From Ailurus styani (taxonomy: Eukaryota; Chordata; Mammalia; Carnivora; Ailuridae), in assembly GCA_002007465.1 (NCBI GenBank), contig LNAC01000036.1, forward strand, positions 322,881-386,880: a stretch of DNA of 64,000 nt, written 5' to 3'. Positions 44,940 to 56,960 of the stretch are shown one piece after another; within the stretch, counting starts at the first letter, position 1, and every line of letters starts with the position of its first letter. The translations under genes were made by a program, and so were the position numbers. The notes under the pieces were generated by a model that was given only the letters and a program-made list of their open reading frames with translations, was not told the origin of the DNA and did not search any database.

Positions 44940-45175
44940 CTTAAAACGTCCCTTGCCCTCTTATCTAATGTCCCACCTGTTTCTTATGCTCCGGGACACT
45001 TTCTCTTGGTATTCAACACACCAATGTGGCCCTATCTCAGAGCCCTTCTCTCCTATTCTCTCCTCTAGGAAAGCTCTCCTCAGATCTCTCCATGGCAGAG
45101 TCCTCATGCTCACGTCTCTGATCCCAAGTTTGTGCCTCAGGGAGACCATCCCTATCTACCTCACGTCTTCTCTTT
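44940..45175 (+). mobile_element. L2 ORF2 3' fragment (tentative)
   Basis: TAGGAAAGCTCTCCTCAGAT, TCTCTCCATGGCAGAGTCCT and CAGGGAGACCATCCCTATCT follow the L2 phrase order (wnalfp ... mads ... eafp). Confidence 0.45.
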
Positions 45176-46000
45176 TAAAAAAATTCTGATAAAAATACAC
45201 AGAGCAAAAAAAAAAAAAAAGTTATCTTATCCACATTTAATAATATAGTTTAGTAGTTAGTATATTCACATTGTGGCAGCAATAATCTCCAGAATGTTCT
45301 CATCCTGCAAAACTAAACCTCTATACCCATTAAACAGCAATTCCCCATTTCCTTCCCTCTTCAGCCATTGATAACCACCATTCTACTTTCTGTTTCTGTG
45401 CATTTGACTCTTCTGGATACCTCATATAAGTGGAATGATAAAGTCATTTCCCTTTTTGTGACTCATTTATTTCACTTAGTGTTAGTTCTGAAAGTTCATC
45501 TTTGCTGTAGTATGTCAGAATTCCCTTCCAATTTAAGGCTGTATAATAGTCAACTCTATGTACAGACCATATTTTGTTCATTCATTCATCTGTCAGTGGA
45601 CATCAGGATTACTTCCACCTTCTGGCTATTGTGAACAATGCTGATATGAACATAGGTAAACTCTTGGAAGAACCTGCTTTCAATTCTTTATGCCCAGAAG
45701 TGAGCTGGCTCAATCATAAGGTTGTCCTAATTCTTTGAGGAACTACCATACTGTTTTCCATAATGGCAACACCATTTTACATTCCCACCAACAGTGCACA
45801 AGGTTTACATTTATCCATATCCTTGCCTAGGCTTGTTATTTTCTGTTTTTGTGAGAGCAGTCATTCTAGTGGTGTGAGGTGATATCTCTTCATGATTTTG
45901 ACTTCCTTAATGATTAGTGATGGTGGGGATCTTTTTCCATACTTGTTGGCCCCGTGTATATCTTCTTTGAGAAATGTCTATCTAAGTATTTTTTAATAAT
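45176..46000 (-). mobile_element. Old L1 3' end, antisense (L1M type)
   Basis: Clear antisense order: CAGCCATTGATAACCACCAT, TCTACTTTCTGTTTCTGTGC, CTCATATAAGTGGAATGATA, TTTCACTTAGTGTTAGTTCT, AGGCTGTATAATAGTCAACT, CATCTGTCAGTGGACATCAG, GGCTATTGTGAACAATGCTG, CATAATGGCAACACCATTTT, CATTCCCACCAACAGTGCAC. It runs from 3' UTR into ORF2; frame broken. Confidence 0.88.
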
Positions 46001-46014
46001 TTCTTAATGTCCCA

Positions 46015-46377
46015 TGTTTAACCTACATTTGGCACATGTAGGTTGTTTACAATGTTCTCTTATTATAATTATCGATGCAAAAATACCATTGTACATAAAT
46101 ATTGATTGACAATTCTGATTTTCCCCTCAGGAAAACCTTCCCAGGAGCAGAAGTACAATTACTAGGTCAAGATGTATGAACATTTTAGGGCGCCTGGGTG
46201 GCTCAGTGGGTTAAAGCCGCTGCCTTCGGCTCAGGTCATGATCCCAGGGTCCTGGGATCGAGGCCCGCATCGGGCTCTCTGCTCAGCAGGGAGCCTGCTT
46301 CCTCCTCTCTCCTCTCTCTCTGCCTGCCTCTCTGCCGACTTGTAATCTCTCTCTCTGTGTCAAATAAATAAATAAAA

Positions 46378-46416
<39 letters not shown>

Positions 46417-46525
46417 TGTATGAACATTTTATAGGCTTTTGATTCATGCTTCCACAGCTTTCCAGAAGTGATGTGCCAATTTACACTCCCACTAGCAGGG
46501 CATAAAAGAAATACCTCCACTTTAA
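46015..46525 (-). mobile_element. Old LINE fragment, antisense, split by a SINE
   Basis: AACCTTCCCAGGAGCAGAAG, TACAATTACTAGGTCAAGAT before the SINE and GGCTTTTGATTCATGCTTCC, GATGTGCCAATTTACACTCC, CACTAGCAGGG after it. Typical antisense L1M-type phrases, a different copy from the preceding one. Confidence 0.6.
46188..46412 (+). mobile_element. CAN-SINE, young, long poly(A)
   Basis: Young head with TGGGTTAAAGCC; about 32-base poly(A) from 46383. Perfect 19-bp TSD AAGATGTATGAACATTTTA at 46169-46187 and 46413-46431. Confidence 0.97.
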
Positions 46526-49126
46526 GGACACAGTAGTAAGAGTGTTATGTGCAAAACTGAAAAAATAAAAATAAAGTTACTAATTTGAGAGCTAAATGTC
46601 CTCCTATCTTGACTCACTAGAATATTTGCCTTTTGCTCTGTGTAAATTGGCTTTATTAACTCTGATAATGGAGAAAATGTAGTGCTAAAAGTCTTCCCAA
46701 AAGGCAAAATTCACACATCAGTCTTTTCTGTGTTTGTTTGTCATAATTATTTAGACACAGTTTCTAAAGAAAATACTGGGGTTCAACTCTATCATCACTT
46801 GGAAGATGGTAATGACTGATACCTTCTCAACTGAACTTGAGGTCTCTCTGGTCTTGGACTAGGTCAATTATGAGGCAATTCAGAGAACTTACAGAGAATC
46901 TGAATATTACTGATTAGTATTTTTTAGTAGTTTAGGATTTGAAACTTTGTGTTTGTAGCACACTTTCAAATATTGTTGTAGAATTTCCTGTGGCATTATG
47001 GGAGGGATTCAAAACCAGCTATAGACAAGTCAGTGATATTAAAATATAACTTCTCTGTTAATGTCTATAAAAGTAATTCATGGCTATTTCACTATTCTCT
47101 TGGTTGTCATAATGTCTTATGCAGCAGTTAGTTTTCAGCCAAGGCATTAAAGAGCTCTACTCACTCTATTTCCCCATCTCTAAAATGTGATATTGAACTG
47201 TATTCATGATTCTCAAACGGAGTTCCTCAAAGTCACAAAGGTGCTGCCATATAGTAGTTCATTGCGTACTGGGGTGGGTGTGGGTGATCTATGTAAGATC
47301 CCATAAACTATAAAATCTTTCTTTCTTTTTTTTTTTAAACAGCAAGAATTTTGGACTAGACTAGGTATGTTTCTAACTCTGAGTCTATGGCTCTACCCTT
47401 TCCTTTCCACACCTCATTAAACTTAGCAGCTAATGTTCATGGTACTTATAGGCAATAGAGAAAAGATTAATTTCTAGTTAGTTACTGTTTTTTTTTTCCT
47501 TTTGAACTCTAATACATATTTTCATGATACCATTATTTGTGTGACTCCTATGACACTGGAGGTTTTCTGGCCCCTTTTGGATTGATCTATCTACTAAAGC
47601 CGCTCTTTTAGTATCTATAGAACCCAAAGCTATCTAGTAGGTAGATTTCAGCAAACATATGTTGGGGAGAGAATGGGGAAAGGTAGAAAGATGCCCTCCC
47701 TTGATCACTCTGTTTCTGTACCAGCGTCTGTGTTCTCTCTGTTCTGAAAAATATCAAATGAAATCATTTCCTCAGATCCCTTAAAAATCCTTTTTCACAG
47801 AAGGCATTGTGTAGTGTAATGCACTTTATGGAATACAGAAGAATGGGCTTCTGCTGGGATTGTGGGAGTTGGGACATAATAGGAAATTGGCTTACATCAT
47901 AACCATAAAACTTCAAAATCCACATTAAATAGATGGTCTTTAAAATAGATGTTGGTTAGCCCACTATGAAAAAATTTAAAGTATATTTCAGTCATAATTG
48001 CCTACTTCATAACCTCTCAAGATGTCATTCTTTTACTCTCTTTTTCCTGTTTCTCTTTTTCCCTACTCCCACATGGACTGCCAGGGAGTGAGTAGATTCT
48101 TCTTAGTGAATAAGGAGGAATCATTCATTTCTCTGACACTCCTTCTGCTACAATCTGCTCCAGGCCCACCTTCATATACCCAAACCCAGCAGCACAAAGA
48201 GAATTTCCATGTAACAGGATCCGCTCTCCTACAAAACATTTTGATTGAAAGTAATTACGTTGTCTTATTTTATGGTTTTCTTTTTCTGTCTGAAGTTCTT
48301 TGAGGAAGACCCATATATGATAATGGCCATAATCACCTGAGTCACATGGGTACGTACTATTTCATATGAGTCACATTTCCAGTATGTAGAATTTTGTGCT
48401 ACTCATGATTTAAATGTTTTGTTTCAAATAGTTTTTCAAAGGTATTTTGCCCTTCAGTGACCCAATGTTTCTTTTAATAACGCTCTTCCCTGATCTCAAA
48501 TGATTCAGTCTCTTAAGTGGGCATTCAACCGCTATGTCAAATCCATTTGTAAAACCTTTATTAAGTTTAACAGCAAAGTCGCCTAAGTTTGGCTTGGCTA
48601 ATCTATCAATTTAAGGCTCATTAAGATAAGGAATGACAAAGCTGGAAGAGAATGCTTCTCTTTTCTTTGAAAATACTTATAAAATCAAGCACTCAGCTGT
48701 TTCCTCATTGTATGCTACTTTGCAAATGTCAGGCGAGTTTGAACTGTCAAAGTCATCAAAAATACTGCTGAACTGCAAAGGAAACAATGACTACCTAGGG
48801 AAAACGGTACATCATAGGACCCAGGAGTCTGCTTTTCCCATAAGAGAAGTCAATTTTGAAAGGGCAAAGTTGGAGCCAACTTATTTCATTTGACATCTGC
48901 AAAAGATTTCTCAGTTGTGGGGCCATGTGGTGAGGAACAGCACATTCACTGTGAGAACGTACTGCCTTGTAATGACTTCTCCTGTTTCTAGGGGATCTAT
49001 GTTTTCACTGTATCCTACCCACCTCTGCCAGCTTTATTTTCTGTAATGAATCAGAAGACTTCTTGTCTTGCATCAAAACCTTCAATCACCTTTGGGCACT
49101 GAGTTGCCCTGATATGGTGATATGGT
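46526..49126. other. No recognised gene
   Basis: 2.6 kb with few recognisable repeats. An 86-codon ORF (48633-48893) and a 93-codon ORF (48022-48303) are open but show no domain, splice context or codon signal I can defend. Confidence 0.45.
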
Positions 49127-49142
49127 ATAAAGAAGACGGACA

Positions 49143-49312
49143 GGGCGCCTGGGTGGCTCAGTGGGTTAAAGCCCCTGCTTTCGGCTCAGGTCATGATCTC
49201 AGGGTCCTGGGATCGAGGCCCACATCGGGCTCTCTGCTCCGCGGGGAGCCTGCTTCCTCCTCTCTCTCTGCCTGCCTCTCTGCCTACTTGTAATCTCTCT
49301 CTCTGTATCAAA

Positions 49313-49345
<33 letters not shown>

Positions 49346-49351
49346 AAAAAA
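49143..49351 (+). mobile_element. CAN-SINE, young, long poly(A)
   Basis: Young head with TGGGTTAAAGCC; 27-base A run at 49314-49340. Perfect 16-bp TSD ATAAAGAAGACGGACA at 49127-49142 and 49352-49367. Confidence 0.97.
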
Positions 49352-49367
49352 ATAAAGAAGACGGACA

Positions 49368-51201
49368 TCTGAGTGAAATAAAATCAAGTTCTGAAGTACA
49401 GATACAATTCTATACAGGGATCCTTAGAAAAAGTATCCAGATGCTCTGAGTGTCTGGAATTCTTCTGAAAAGAATTTTTTCTTATCTCAGAACCTGAGAT
49501 AAGGACTTAGTTCTCATTGTAGACAACTGGGGATCAATCCTACCAGCTGCTTTTGAGATACTATGTGGGTGGGATGTGTCATTCTGAAGAATGACATATG
49601 AAAGTGTTTGTTCATGATTCCTTTTCTTCATTGGTAGACACTGACCACTAGGCATGCCAATCCCTTATATGTTTGGACTGTCCAATGCATCACCTGAGCA
49701 AGCTGCCAAGAATTTGGGGAGAAGCCCTAAAGTAGAAAAATGTAAGGGAAAAACTTTAGAAGTAGCACTCTTGTAATGCATATGAACCATCTGCCATGGT
49801 TGCAACTTGATATCAGAGGTTGGTCTGAAACCGGTGACACAGATTATCAATGTGGCTGCTAGAGTGTATCTTAATATTATATCCATTGTAAAGACAACGA
49901 GAAGCCATCTATCACTGTGAGACTTGGAAGTGGTTTGTGTCAAGGATTCACATAGTGAATTATACATGAAGGTTGATCAGTAAAAACTTGTTAACATGAT
50001 AGAGTTGAAGGTCTGAACAAAGCATTCAAATTCTTCTGCTGGCTAACAACAGTTGCATTTCCTTCCTTATCTCCTTCTAGCCTCTTTAATGTCATCTTTG
50101 CTCTAGCCACATTAATCTATTAAAAGCCCAGGGTCTTTCTCCTTGACAGTATCTGTGGGTCAAGTCTCTTTCTAATCACAGAGCTCTCAATCTCATTGGA
50201 CCCAGTGGAGAAAGGAGAGTAAATGGTTCATAATTTCTGTCTACTCCATAGCCTCATCTGTTGTCTAAACACTTGGAGATCTCATTTTGTTGATATCAAA
50301 CTTCTAAATACAAATACTAAATACAAATTCAATGGTTATTTTCCATTTGTTTTCATGAATAGGTGGTTGAATTTGATGTAATGGCTGCATCTTTTTCTTT
50401 AAATGTCCTAATCTCCACTCTGTGAGTCTCTTTATTTTCATCTCACTACTCTGTTTTCTTTCAGACTTCTCTCTTTTGCCTATTTCTAAATAGTAGCGTT
50501 GGCCAACTTTTCATCCTTGGCTCTCTGTAACTCTCAGGAAGTCAACACGGGGAAAGAAGAGATCATCTGGTCTGCTAATAACTGGGAGATTTCACAAAAC
50601 TGTCCCATACTGACAACAATGCACTAAGAGCTTGAACTAGTCACTTACAAGCTGAATCCACTATGAAAAATGTTTTATTTGATCCATGCATGTTTCCAGC
50701 AAAAGTTAAATATTTTACAAAACAATCCAGATTTTCTGATTTTCAAGAAAAATTAGACAATCTGGCAAAGCTGGGGCAACATCTCTGTATACACCAACTG
50801 GCTGCAACTGAGTGACAGCCTTCTACCTTTAGACTAGTGAGCTTTCCTAAAATACAAACACATATTCCAGTTCTCCATACACATAATGCAATTGTCAAAC
50901 TCCACGCCACCTAATCCAACTCCAAATAGGACGGCAAAAAGTAGAAAACAAGACAATCTCCCATATAATACATCTTCAGTTTATCATTTTATCTTCATTG
51001 TTTTACTCTCAAAGTCGGTATTGTTAATTTGTCCTTCTTTAAGCTCTGATTATCCTTAGATTCCTTCCCTTCCTCTTTTCTTCCTAAGTTTCCATTAACA
51101 CTGAAATTCTTTCTTCTTAGTCCTTTTCCCTTGCTTCTATCCTGATACTACATTCTTAAAGTCTGGAATTCCTTAAAGTTTCATTTTTGGAAAATCAATC
51201 A
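49368..51201. other. No recognised gene; L2 traces and one hairpin
   Basis: A possible L2 fragment lies at about 50040-50200 (CCTTCTAGCCTCTTTAATGT, GCTCTAGCCACATTAATCTA). A 100-codon minus-strand ORF (49665-49967) has no recognisable domain. An inverted repeat is at 50727-50765. Confidence 0.4.
50727..50765. repeat. Inverted repeat (hairpin)
   Basis: CCAGATTTTCTGATTTTC (50727-50744) pairs imperfectly with GAAAAATTAGACAATCTGG (50747-50765). Confidence 0.65.

Positions 51202-51237
<36 letters not shown>
51202..51237. repeat. (ATCT)9 microsatellite
   Basis: Nine perfect tetranucleotide units, followed by degenerate ATCC/ATC units. Confidence 0.95.
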
Positions 51238-51238
<1 letters not shown>

Positions 51239-51284
51239 CCATCTATCCATCATCATCTATTTCATTTGTAGCTAACAACTGCAG

Positions 51285-51450
51285 ACAGCCTGGATTAGTG
51301 AAAAGAGCACTGGATTTGGGGTGACAGATTGTGTGTCCTCATCTTTCCTGAGCCAGCAAATAAGACCTTTGGAAATCACTTCACTTCACTGGCTCTTTGC
51401 AAATGTAGAACTTAATGTTGAACTAGGTTATTTTGAAGGGCTTTTTTTGG
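51285..51450 (+). mobile_element. MIR
   Basis: TTAGTGAAAAGAGCACTGGA, TTTGGGGTGACAGATTGTGT, TTGGAAATCACTTCACTTCA match the MIR 5' half in order. Confidence 0.7.
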
Positions 51451-51999
51451 CTAAATTATTCTAATTTGTCTGCCTTTCTAGCCTGGAAAAGCTCAGTTCT
51501 CAAGTGGGAAGATCTCCTAAGTAAACTCTGACCAGATTTATAGTGCAATTTATTGTGCTTTTGACAACCTTATGCAACTTTACATTTTCCTTCTTAATAC
51601 CCTCTTTTAGAGTGTGTATTGACAGTTCGGTTATTTTCTACAAACACTTATACTCTAGTAAATAAAACTGGGCTGATGTGCTTTTTCAAAAACTCCCCCC
51701 CGCCACATATGCCTGAAGGAAATTTCCTCAGAAGTGAAACAGTGGGTCTCCAAGGAATTGGAGTTATACTGTAGCAAACTTTTTTTTTTTTTAAACAGAG
51801 TTTAGAATAAGCTAACATCTGCCCGTTTCTTCCTGGTTTCTCCACAAGTCAGTCCCAGCATCTGAGCTTGGAACCAATGTCACTGATCCCACTGGCCTTT
51901 CAACTCTCATTTAGGATACATTGATGCTTCTGGAAAGAAGGTGATAGAAATGGCCTTTCAATGGTTAAGAAATTGCATGCAACAGGCCTACTGCAATGC
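51451..51999. other. No recognised feature
   Basis: Nothing recognised; T-run at about 51779-51792. Confidence 0.4.
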
Positions 52000-52140
52000 T
52001 GAGCATAAACTAAGAACTAGGTACATGTAAATTTTACCACTGAATCCTCACCATCCTCACCAGGACTCTTGAGGTTTATATCTTTAGTCCTATTTTACTC
52101 AATGACTCCTGAGGTCCATTGCCAAATTACATAACTTCTG
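52000..52140 (-). mobile_element. MIR (tentative)
   Basis: AATTTTACCACTGAATCCTC, then TCTTTAGTCCTATTTTACTC and CCATTGCCAAATTACATA, in antisense MIR order. Confidence 0.5.
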
Positions 52141-52854
52141 TTCCCCATATTTAATAATGTTCCTCTCCATATTTTGTGAAGATTGAGTCCTATGAATAGC
52201 ACGGGTTGAAGAACATACACCAGTTGGGAACTTGTAGCTAGGTGAATTTATTTGGGGCTCACTTTCTCCAGAAGACACAATAAGGCATTTGGGAAAGAAG
52301 ATCTCTCATTCTCCTTCCGTCCCTCTTTAGTGTTCTATGATTTTAGCATATTATTTCAGGGGGTTCTTTCCTGGCAAGTAAGGAAGATTCATGCCTTTAC
52401 TTCCTATTAATCCTGAAGTTCTGTGATTTATTCCCTCAAGTTTTATGAAGTAATTACTTGCAAGAGCTCTTCCTTGTATGAACTGTAATAAAAATGACTT
52501 AAGAAAAACGGTTAGTCCTTGCATAAAATTATGCAGAAATTAAATTAAAAGGCAGGACATCTGTTCATTTCACATCAAGCCTTTGAGGATGTTCCCAAAG
52601 AGCTGCAGAGATTGTGATGATAAGGAAAATTGAGGCACATTTTGATTTCTATAATCGACCTTTCTAGTCTCCATGCTGTGGGTCTCTCCGTTCCCTATTT
52701 TCTGCATGATCTGGGCCAAAAGTTCTAATTGTGACACAGGGATTTCCATGATCTGATGAATCAACTGGCTCAAGAGTAATCTTTGCCTCTTCAAGCAGAC
52801 TTATTGAGGAGAATAGAGGGAAATGTGTGATTATGTAATATAAAAATAATGAAA
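52141..52854. other. No recognised feature
   Basis: Two overlapping minus-strand ORFs of 70-74 codons (52570-52876) have no recognisable domain. Confidence 0.4.
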
Positions 52855-52985
52855 TATAATAACTTTCATTTATCAAGAACTTAATTTATGTCAGGAGCAG
52901 TATTTATATTTGGTAAGTCCTCAAAACAAACCAGAACATAAGGATGTAAGCCCAAAGTGTTGATTTGAACCATGGAGCCATCCTT
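52855..52985 (-). mobile_element. MIR fragment (tentative)
   Basis: CATTTATCAAGAACTTAATT, TATGTCAGGAGCAGTA and TAAGTCCTCAAAACAAACC match the antisense MIR 3' end. Confidence 0.5.
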
Positions 52986-53019
52986 GACAGAAACATTCTT
53001 TTGTGTCTAATACAGGCAA

Positions 53020-53225
53020 TAGGATCTAAAGCTTACTGAGTGCCTATTTTATGTTAAATAGTGTATCAGGTGTATTTTGACCTAATTTATCTCTCTAAAT
53101 CTGAGACACTCCTATGAGGTGTGGTATTACCAATCACTGTTTTCTAGACTAGAAATGTAAGACTCAGAAATTAAGTCATTAGTTTAAGGTCACATGGTAA
53201 TGAAGCTCTATTGGGATTAAAGAGT
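53020..53225 (-). mobile_element. MIR
   Basis: CTTACTGAGTGCCTATTTTA, CTATGAGGTGTGGTATTACC, ACTCAGAAATTAAGTCATTA and AAGGTCACATGGTAATGAAG in antisense MIR order. Confidence 0.72.
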
Positions 53226-53553
53226 AATAAATAACTATATCTCTTGCCTCTTCAATTTTAGAAATAGACACAGGTTCCTAGTACTTGCCATTTAGGGGGT
53301 TGAATGTCTCTTCAACATGAGGACATGAGGACATAGGTAGAGTTTTCTCTAATAAGTTGGACACAGAAATACTTGCTCTTATGATCACATTATAAAATAT
53401 TCAGAAAGACCAAAAAAAAAGGTATAATGCAAAACTGTTATTGTATTTTAATATAATTAAACTGATATGCTATAGCTATAAAGCAGTTTAGTTTCCTTAT
53501 AGGTTTCTTTGTTTTCCTCCAGGATGGAAGGGGGAATTTAGCTTATAGTTTTT

Positions 53554-53786
53554 TTGGTGGTTTTTTGTCTTTTTTTTTTGTCTTTTGTTTTAAAGACTTT
53601 ATTTATTTATTCTAGAGAGAGAGAGAGTGAGTGGGAAGAGGGGTTGGAGAGGGAGAGAGAATCTGTGGCAGACTGTGCTAAGCACAGAGCCTGACATGGG
53701 GCCCAGTCTCACAACTGTGAGATCATGACCTGACCTGAAACCAAGAGTCAGATGGTTAACTGACTGAGCCACCCAGGCGCTCTTGG
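53554..53786 (-). mobile_element. CAN-SINE, antisense, older
   Basis: T-rich start, TTTAAAGACTTTATTTATTT, purine-rich middle, ends GAGCCACCCAGGCGCTC. 13-bp TSD GCTTATAGTTTTT at 53541-53553 and 53787-53799. Confidence 0.92.
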
Positions 53787-53799
53787 GCTTATAGTTTTT

Positions 53800-55119
53800 G
53801 TCAAACAATTTTCCTCCATGTCAGAAAACCAATCACAGAGGAGGAGGCAATGTTTCTTGGGAGCACAGAAACCAATTTAACAAGGATTTTAGAATCCTTT
53901 CCCTTCCATGAATGTAGTCTGCAGAAGGAAACATGGGTAAACCAAGGTAACTAAAATGTCAGACCAGAGAGAGAGAGAGGGAGGGAGGAGGGGGGAGGGA
54001 GAATTACCTCAGGCAAGAAAGTTTACCTGCTAAGAACCCTGAGAGTTCAGGGAATGAACTGGCAATGGTCACTGTCAAAGGATTAATAAAGAAGGCATCT
54101 GGTGGGGACAGGTGGCAGCCCAGCAGAAAGGGAAACAGAGGCTTTTAGTATGAGAAAAAGAAAACACAAATAAAAACCCTTAATTCCAGGCTTTCATTAA
54201 AAAAATATTTAGTGTGTATTAATGATGATATTCCCATGATTGGTGGGGAGAGGGATTATGTAAGGCTTTAGCCTCCATAGGTTATCCTTCTATAAAATTT
54301 TGTTAAAGAAAAAGATGTCATCAAAAGTGGAGATTCATAATCCGATGCTATATATAGGAGGCATTCCCAGGAGTGTTGAGAGGAGAAATGTCACATTAAG
54401 TAGAAATTTTCAGAAACTGTAAAGAAGAAAATGAACAAAGTATGCTGGAACAAGTTTCCCCTCATCAGTGAACCATGAGAGCGAAAGGTGCTTCCCTTCC
54501 CAGAAACACACTGTCTCCTGAGAGGCTAAGATGATACCTGCTGTTTACCGGCCCAGAAGGAAACTCTATTCCTTCCTCCAAAGTCCCTTAGGCTTCACCA
54601 TGGCTGAAAGGAAGTTCCTCAGGATTGTCCCAGCCCCTTTTTCCCTCTTCAAGTAAAATTTTGATTATGGGTTTATCTATCACTTCAGTTACTTGACGCT
54701 GGAAGTGTAACAGATAAATAAATTAAAACATAGCTATATAAATAAATAGAAATCAACTGAAATATAATGATGGGGGTGGGGGCATAGACAACGTAAACTT
54801 CGTTTTTACTTGGCATTGAGTTTATGATGGTGTTACTGGGGGTCAAGAGAGATGTTCCTGAAGTGAGCATCCTGCAGCTTTCAAAATTTTTGTTTTGCTA
54901 ACACTTGCCCCTATATTTTAATGCTGGGCCAAGATAAACATGTCCCAGCTGTAAGTATTGCTAGGGGATCTCAGGAGCTCTTTCAAACGTGCTTGTTTTT
55001 GTTTTTGTTTTTGTTTTCTTTTTTTCCCCTTTTCTTTTCTCTTTTTCATTACCTGCTTAAACCTAGATATCAAAAACTAACAGTAGACACCAAATGCAAA
55101 ATAAACAGACATATTCACA
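53800..55119. other. No recognised gene; purine run and T-rich run
   Basis: A purine-rich block (AGAGAG then GGGAGGAGGGGGGAGGGAG) at about 53968-54002 and a (GTTTTT)n/T-rich block at about 55000-55048. No coding signal. Confidence 0.5.
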
Positions 55120-55494
55120 GTGTCTGATGAGGTATCTATGCTTCTGTTATTGTTGCTGCTTCCACGGGAAATTCTCACATGCACTGAGGGTCTTGCACAT
55201 GGTCAAGACACCCTTAGACTCAGGCCTGGGTCTTTGGAGTTGAAGGCCTCTCTAGATAAATATATAATAGCTCTCTGTAGCAGGAGGATGTCTGCCGGAG
55301 CCAGAGACTGCATTCTGGCTGTTAAGACCTCCACTGAGGTCTCAGAGGGCTTTGGTGCATGGGAGCGCATACAAGCTTCTGTCTTCACAGGACGGTGTCC
55401 TGGACCCTGGGTCCTATGCTTGAGTGTTAGTTCTGTTCTTGAACAGAGAGTTTGTTCCCTTTTGAAACAGATATATAGTGAATACGAACTTTAG
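55120..55494 (+). other. Unassigned 124-codon ORF in a GC-richer stretch
   Basis: Open from 55120 (GTG; a first ATG comes later) to TAG at 55492. It starts with a hydrophobic leucine run and has no domain I recognise. An AATAAA-type signal (GTAAATAAAATCC) lies about 55 bases downstream near 55543. No Kozak-context start, no visible splice partners. It may be part of an old LTR or chance. Confidence 0.25.
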
Positions 55495-55661
55495 AAGGTT
55501 GTAGGAACTTATGTGAGAAGGACTCTGATCACCACTGAGGTGTAAATAAAATCCTTGACCCTTCTAAAGCCTCTGCTTACCTGGTTTCTCCAAACACTGC
55601 ATGGAAGGCAGACCTCTTCGGCTGGGCCAGGGAGGGCATTTTCAGCTTCTGGGAATCTGAG

Positions 55662-56000
55662 TTAAGCTACTGTGCCTAAGAGGTCATTATTTTGGTAGCC
55701 CACTAACAGACTGCCACACAAAAAAGAAGTGTCTCCAACAATGTCACAGAGCATCTGAAAGCTCTGATATCCAGAGCAATATGAATACTTTTTCCTTTTT
55801 GAGAATCTTGTGGCATCTGAAAACCAAGACTTTATTCCTAGGTTAACCTTGACTTCTTCTATTTCTTTGCATAGGATGATGGGTTCTACCTCTGAAAGTA
55901 GTGTGGTCCCACATGCAAGTAAATGGTACACAGGTCCATCATAACAGTCCCATTTAGGCTCTTTTTGGGATTTGAAAATATCTAGGCACTGTGACAGCAC
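55662..56000 (-). other. Unassigned 112-codon ORF
   Basis: Open on the minus strand with a mixed, non-repetitive composition (four KRKK-type basic residues in the middle, several cysteines). I do not recognise it; no promoter or splice context is visible. Most likely chance, but it is the least repeat-like of the long ORFs here. Confidence 0.2.
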
Positions 56001-56324
56001 AAAATATCACATTTTTTTTCCTGGATTCTAGCTAAAAATTTAAGGTGTGAACAGAGGAAGAGATGTACAGGGGCAAGAACTGGAGTTTCCGGAGTATACA
56101 CATTTATCACCGTTTTCAGCATTACCTATGGAAAGGACACATGTCTATGGACCCAAATATACCTTAATGCTTGACAGATGTTAACTCCATAGTGGAGATG
56201 AAAATCCCAGGTTCACAGAGCCATAGCAACTACAAAGTGATGTCCCTGAACTAATGCCCTTTGTTCAGATTTCATCCTTACCAACCCTCTCTCTAGTTAC
56301 TATTTACCACCCTATCCCAATCTT

Positions 56325-56960
56325 CTCCCCTGCCAAACATGCGCTAAGCACTTTTGCAGGTAGAGAAGATACAGCAATGAATGAAACAGACCATAAAGTT
56401 CCTCCCTTCCTGGAATTTCTATTCTTGTGAATGAAACAAACAATCAAATAAATATATAACACATTAGACTGTGACCCACATAATGGAAATGAAGGAAGTA
56501 TCAGAAGGAGGATAAAGAATGCCAAAGGACGGGGGCTGCCATTTTATGTGCGGTCATCAGGGAAGGCCGCGCCAACAAGGTGGGTGTTTTAACCATGATC
56601 TAAGGAGGCAAGGAAGTAATCTTCCTCACTGTGTGGAGGGAGAAGGTCTCAAGTAGAGGGAACAGCAAATACAGAAACCCTGAAGTGGGAAAAAGGCATA
56701 GCATTTCTGGCAACTGAAGAAAAGAAACAGAGTGTCTGAGGAGAGGTGAATGAGAGAGTGGAAGAAGGGGTGGGAGGTAAGGTCAGAAAGCAGCTGAAGG
56801 CCACGTCCTGGGAGGGCATTTGACCACTGTAAATATGCTGCTTTTTTACCCCAAATGAGACGAGATTTTGGAGTGTTGAACAGCAGAGTTACATGATCTA
56901 ATTTACATTTTACCAGGATCTGACACAAAGGCCACAGATAAATGAAGTAGGAAATACGGT
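56325..56960 (-). mobile_element. L2 3' end with decayed ORF2, antisense
   Basis: Plus-strand order: GCGCTAAGCACTTTTGCAGG, ATACAGCAATGAATGAAACA, TCAGGGAAGGCCGCGCCAAC, AGAGGGAACAGCAAATACAG, AGGTAAGGTCAGAAAGCAGC, AGTTACATGATCTAATTTAC. On the minus strand a 133-codon open piece keeps the L2 reverse-transcriptase tail phrases KLDHVTLLF and LSDLTSH. Some clades of L2 are the partners of MIR; this copy is inactive. Confidence 0.85.

Noticed and set aside
48633..48893. 86-codon ORF in repeat-poor sequence as a possible exon
   Set aside because: No acceptable splice-site pair framing it and no recognisable domain; length is within chance expectation.
51202..51237. CRISPR-like or tandem regulatory array
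   Set aside because: Simple tetranucleotide repeat without spacers; the organism is a mammal.
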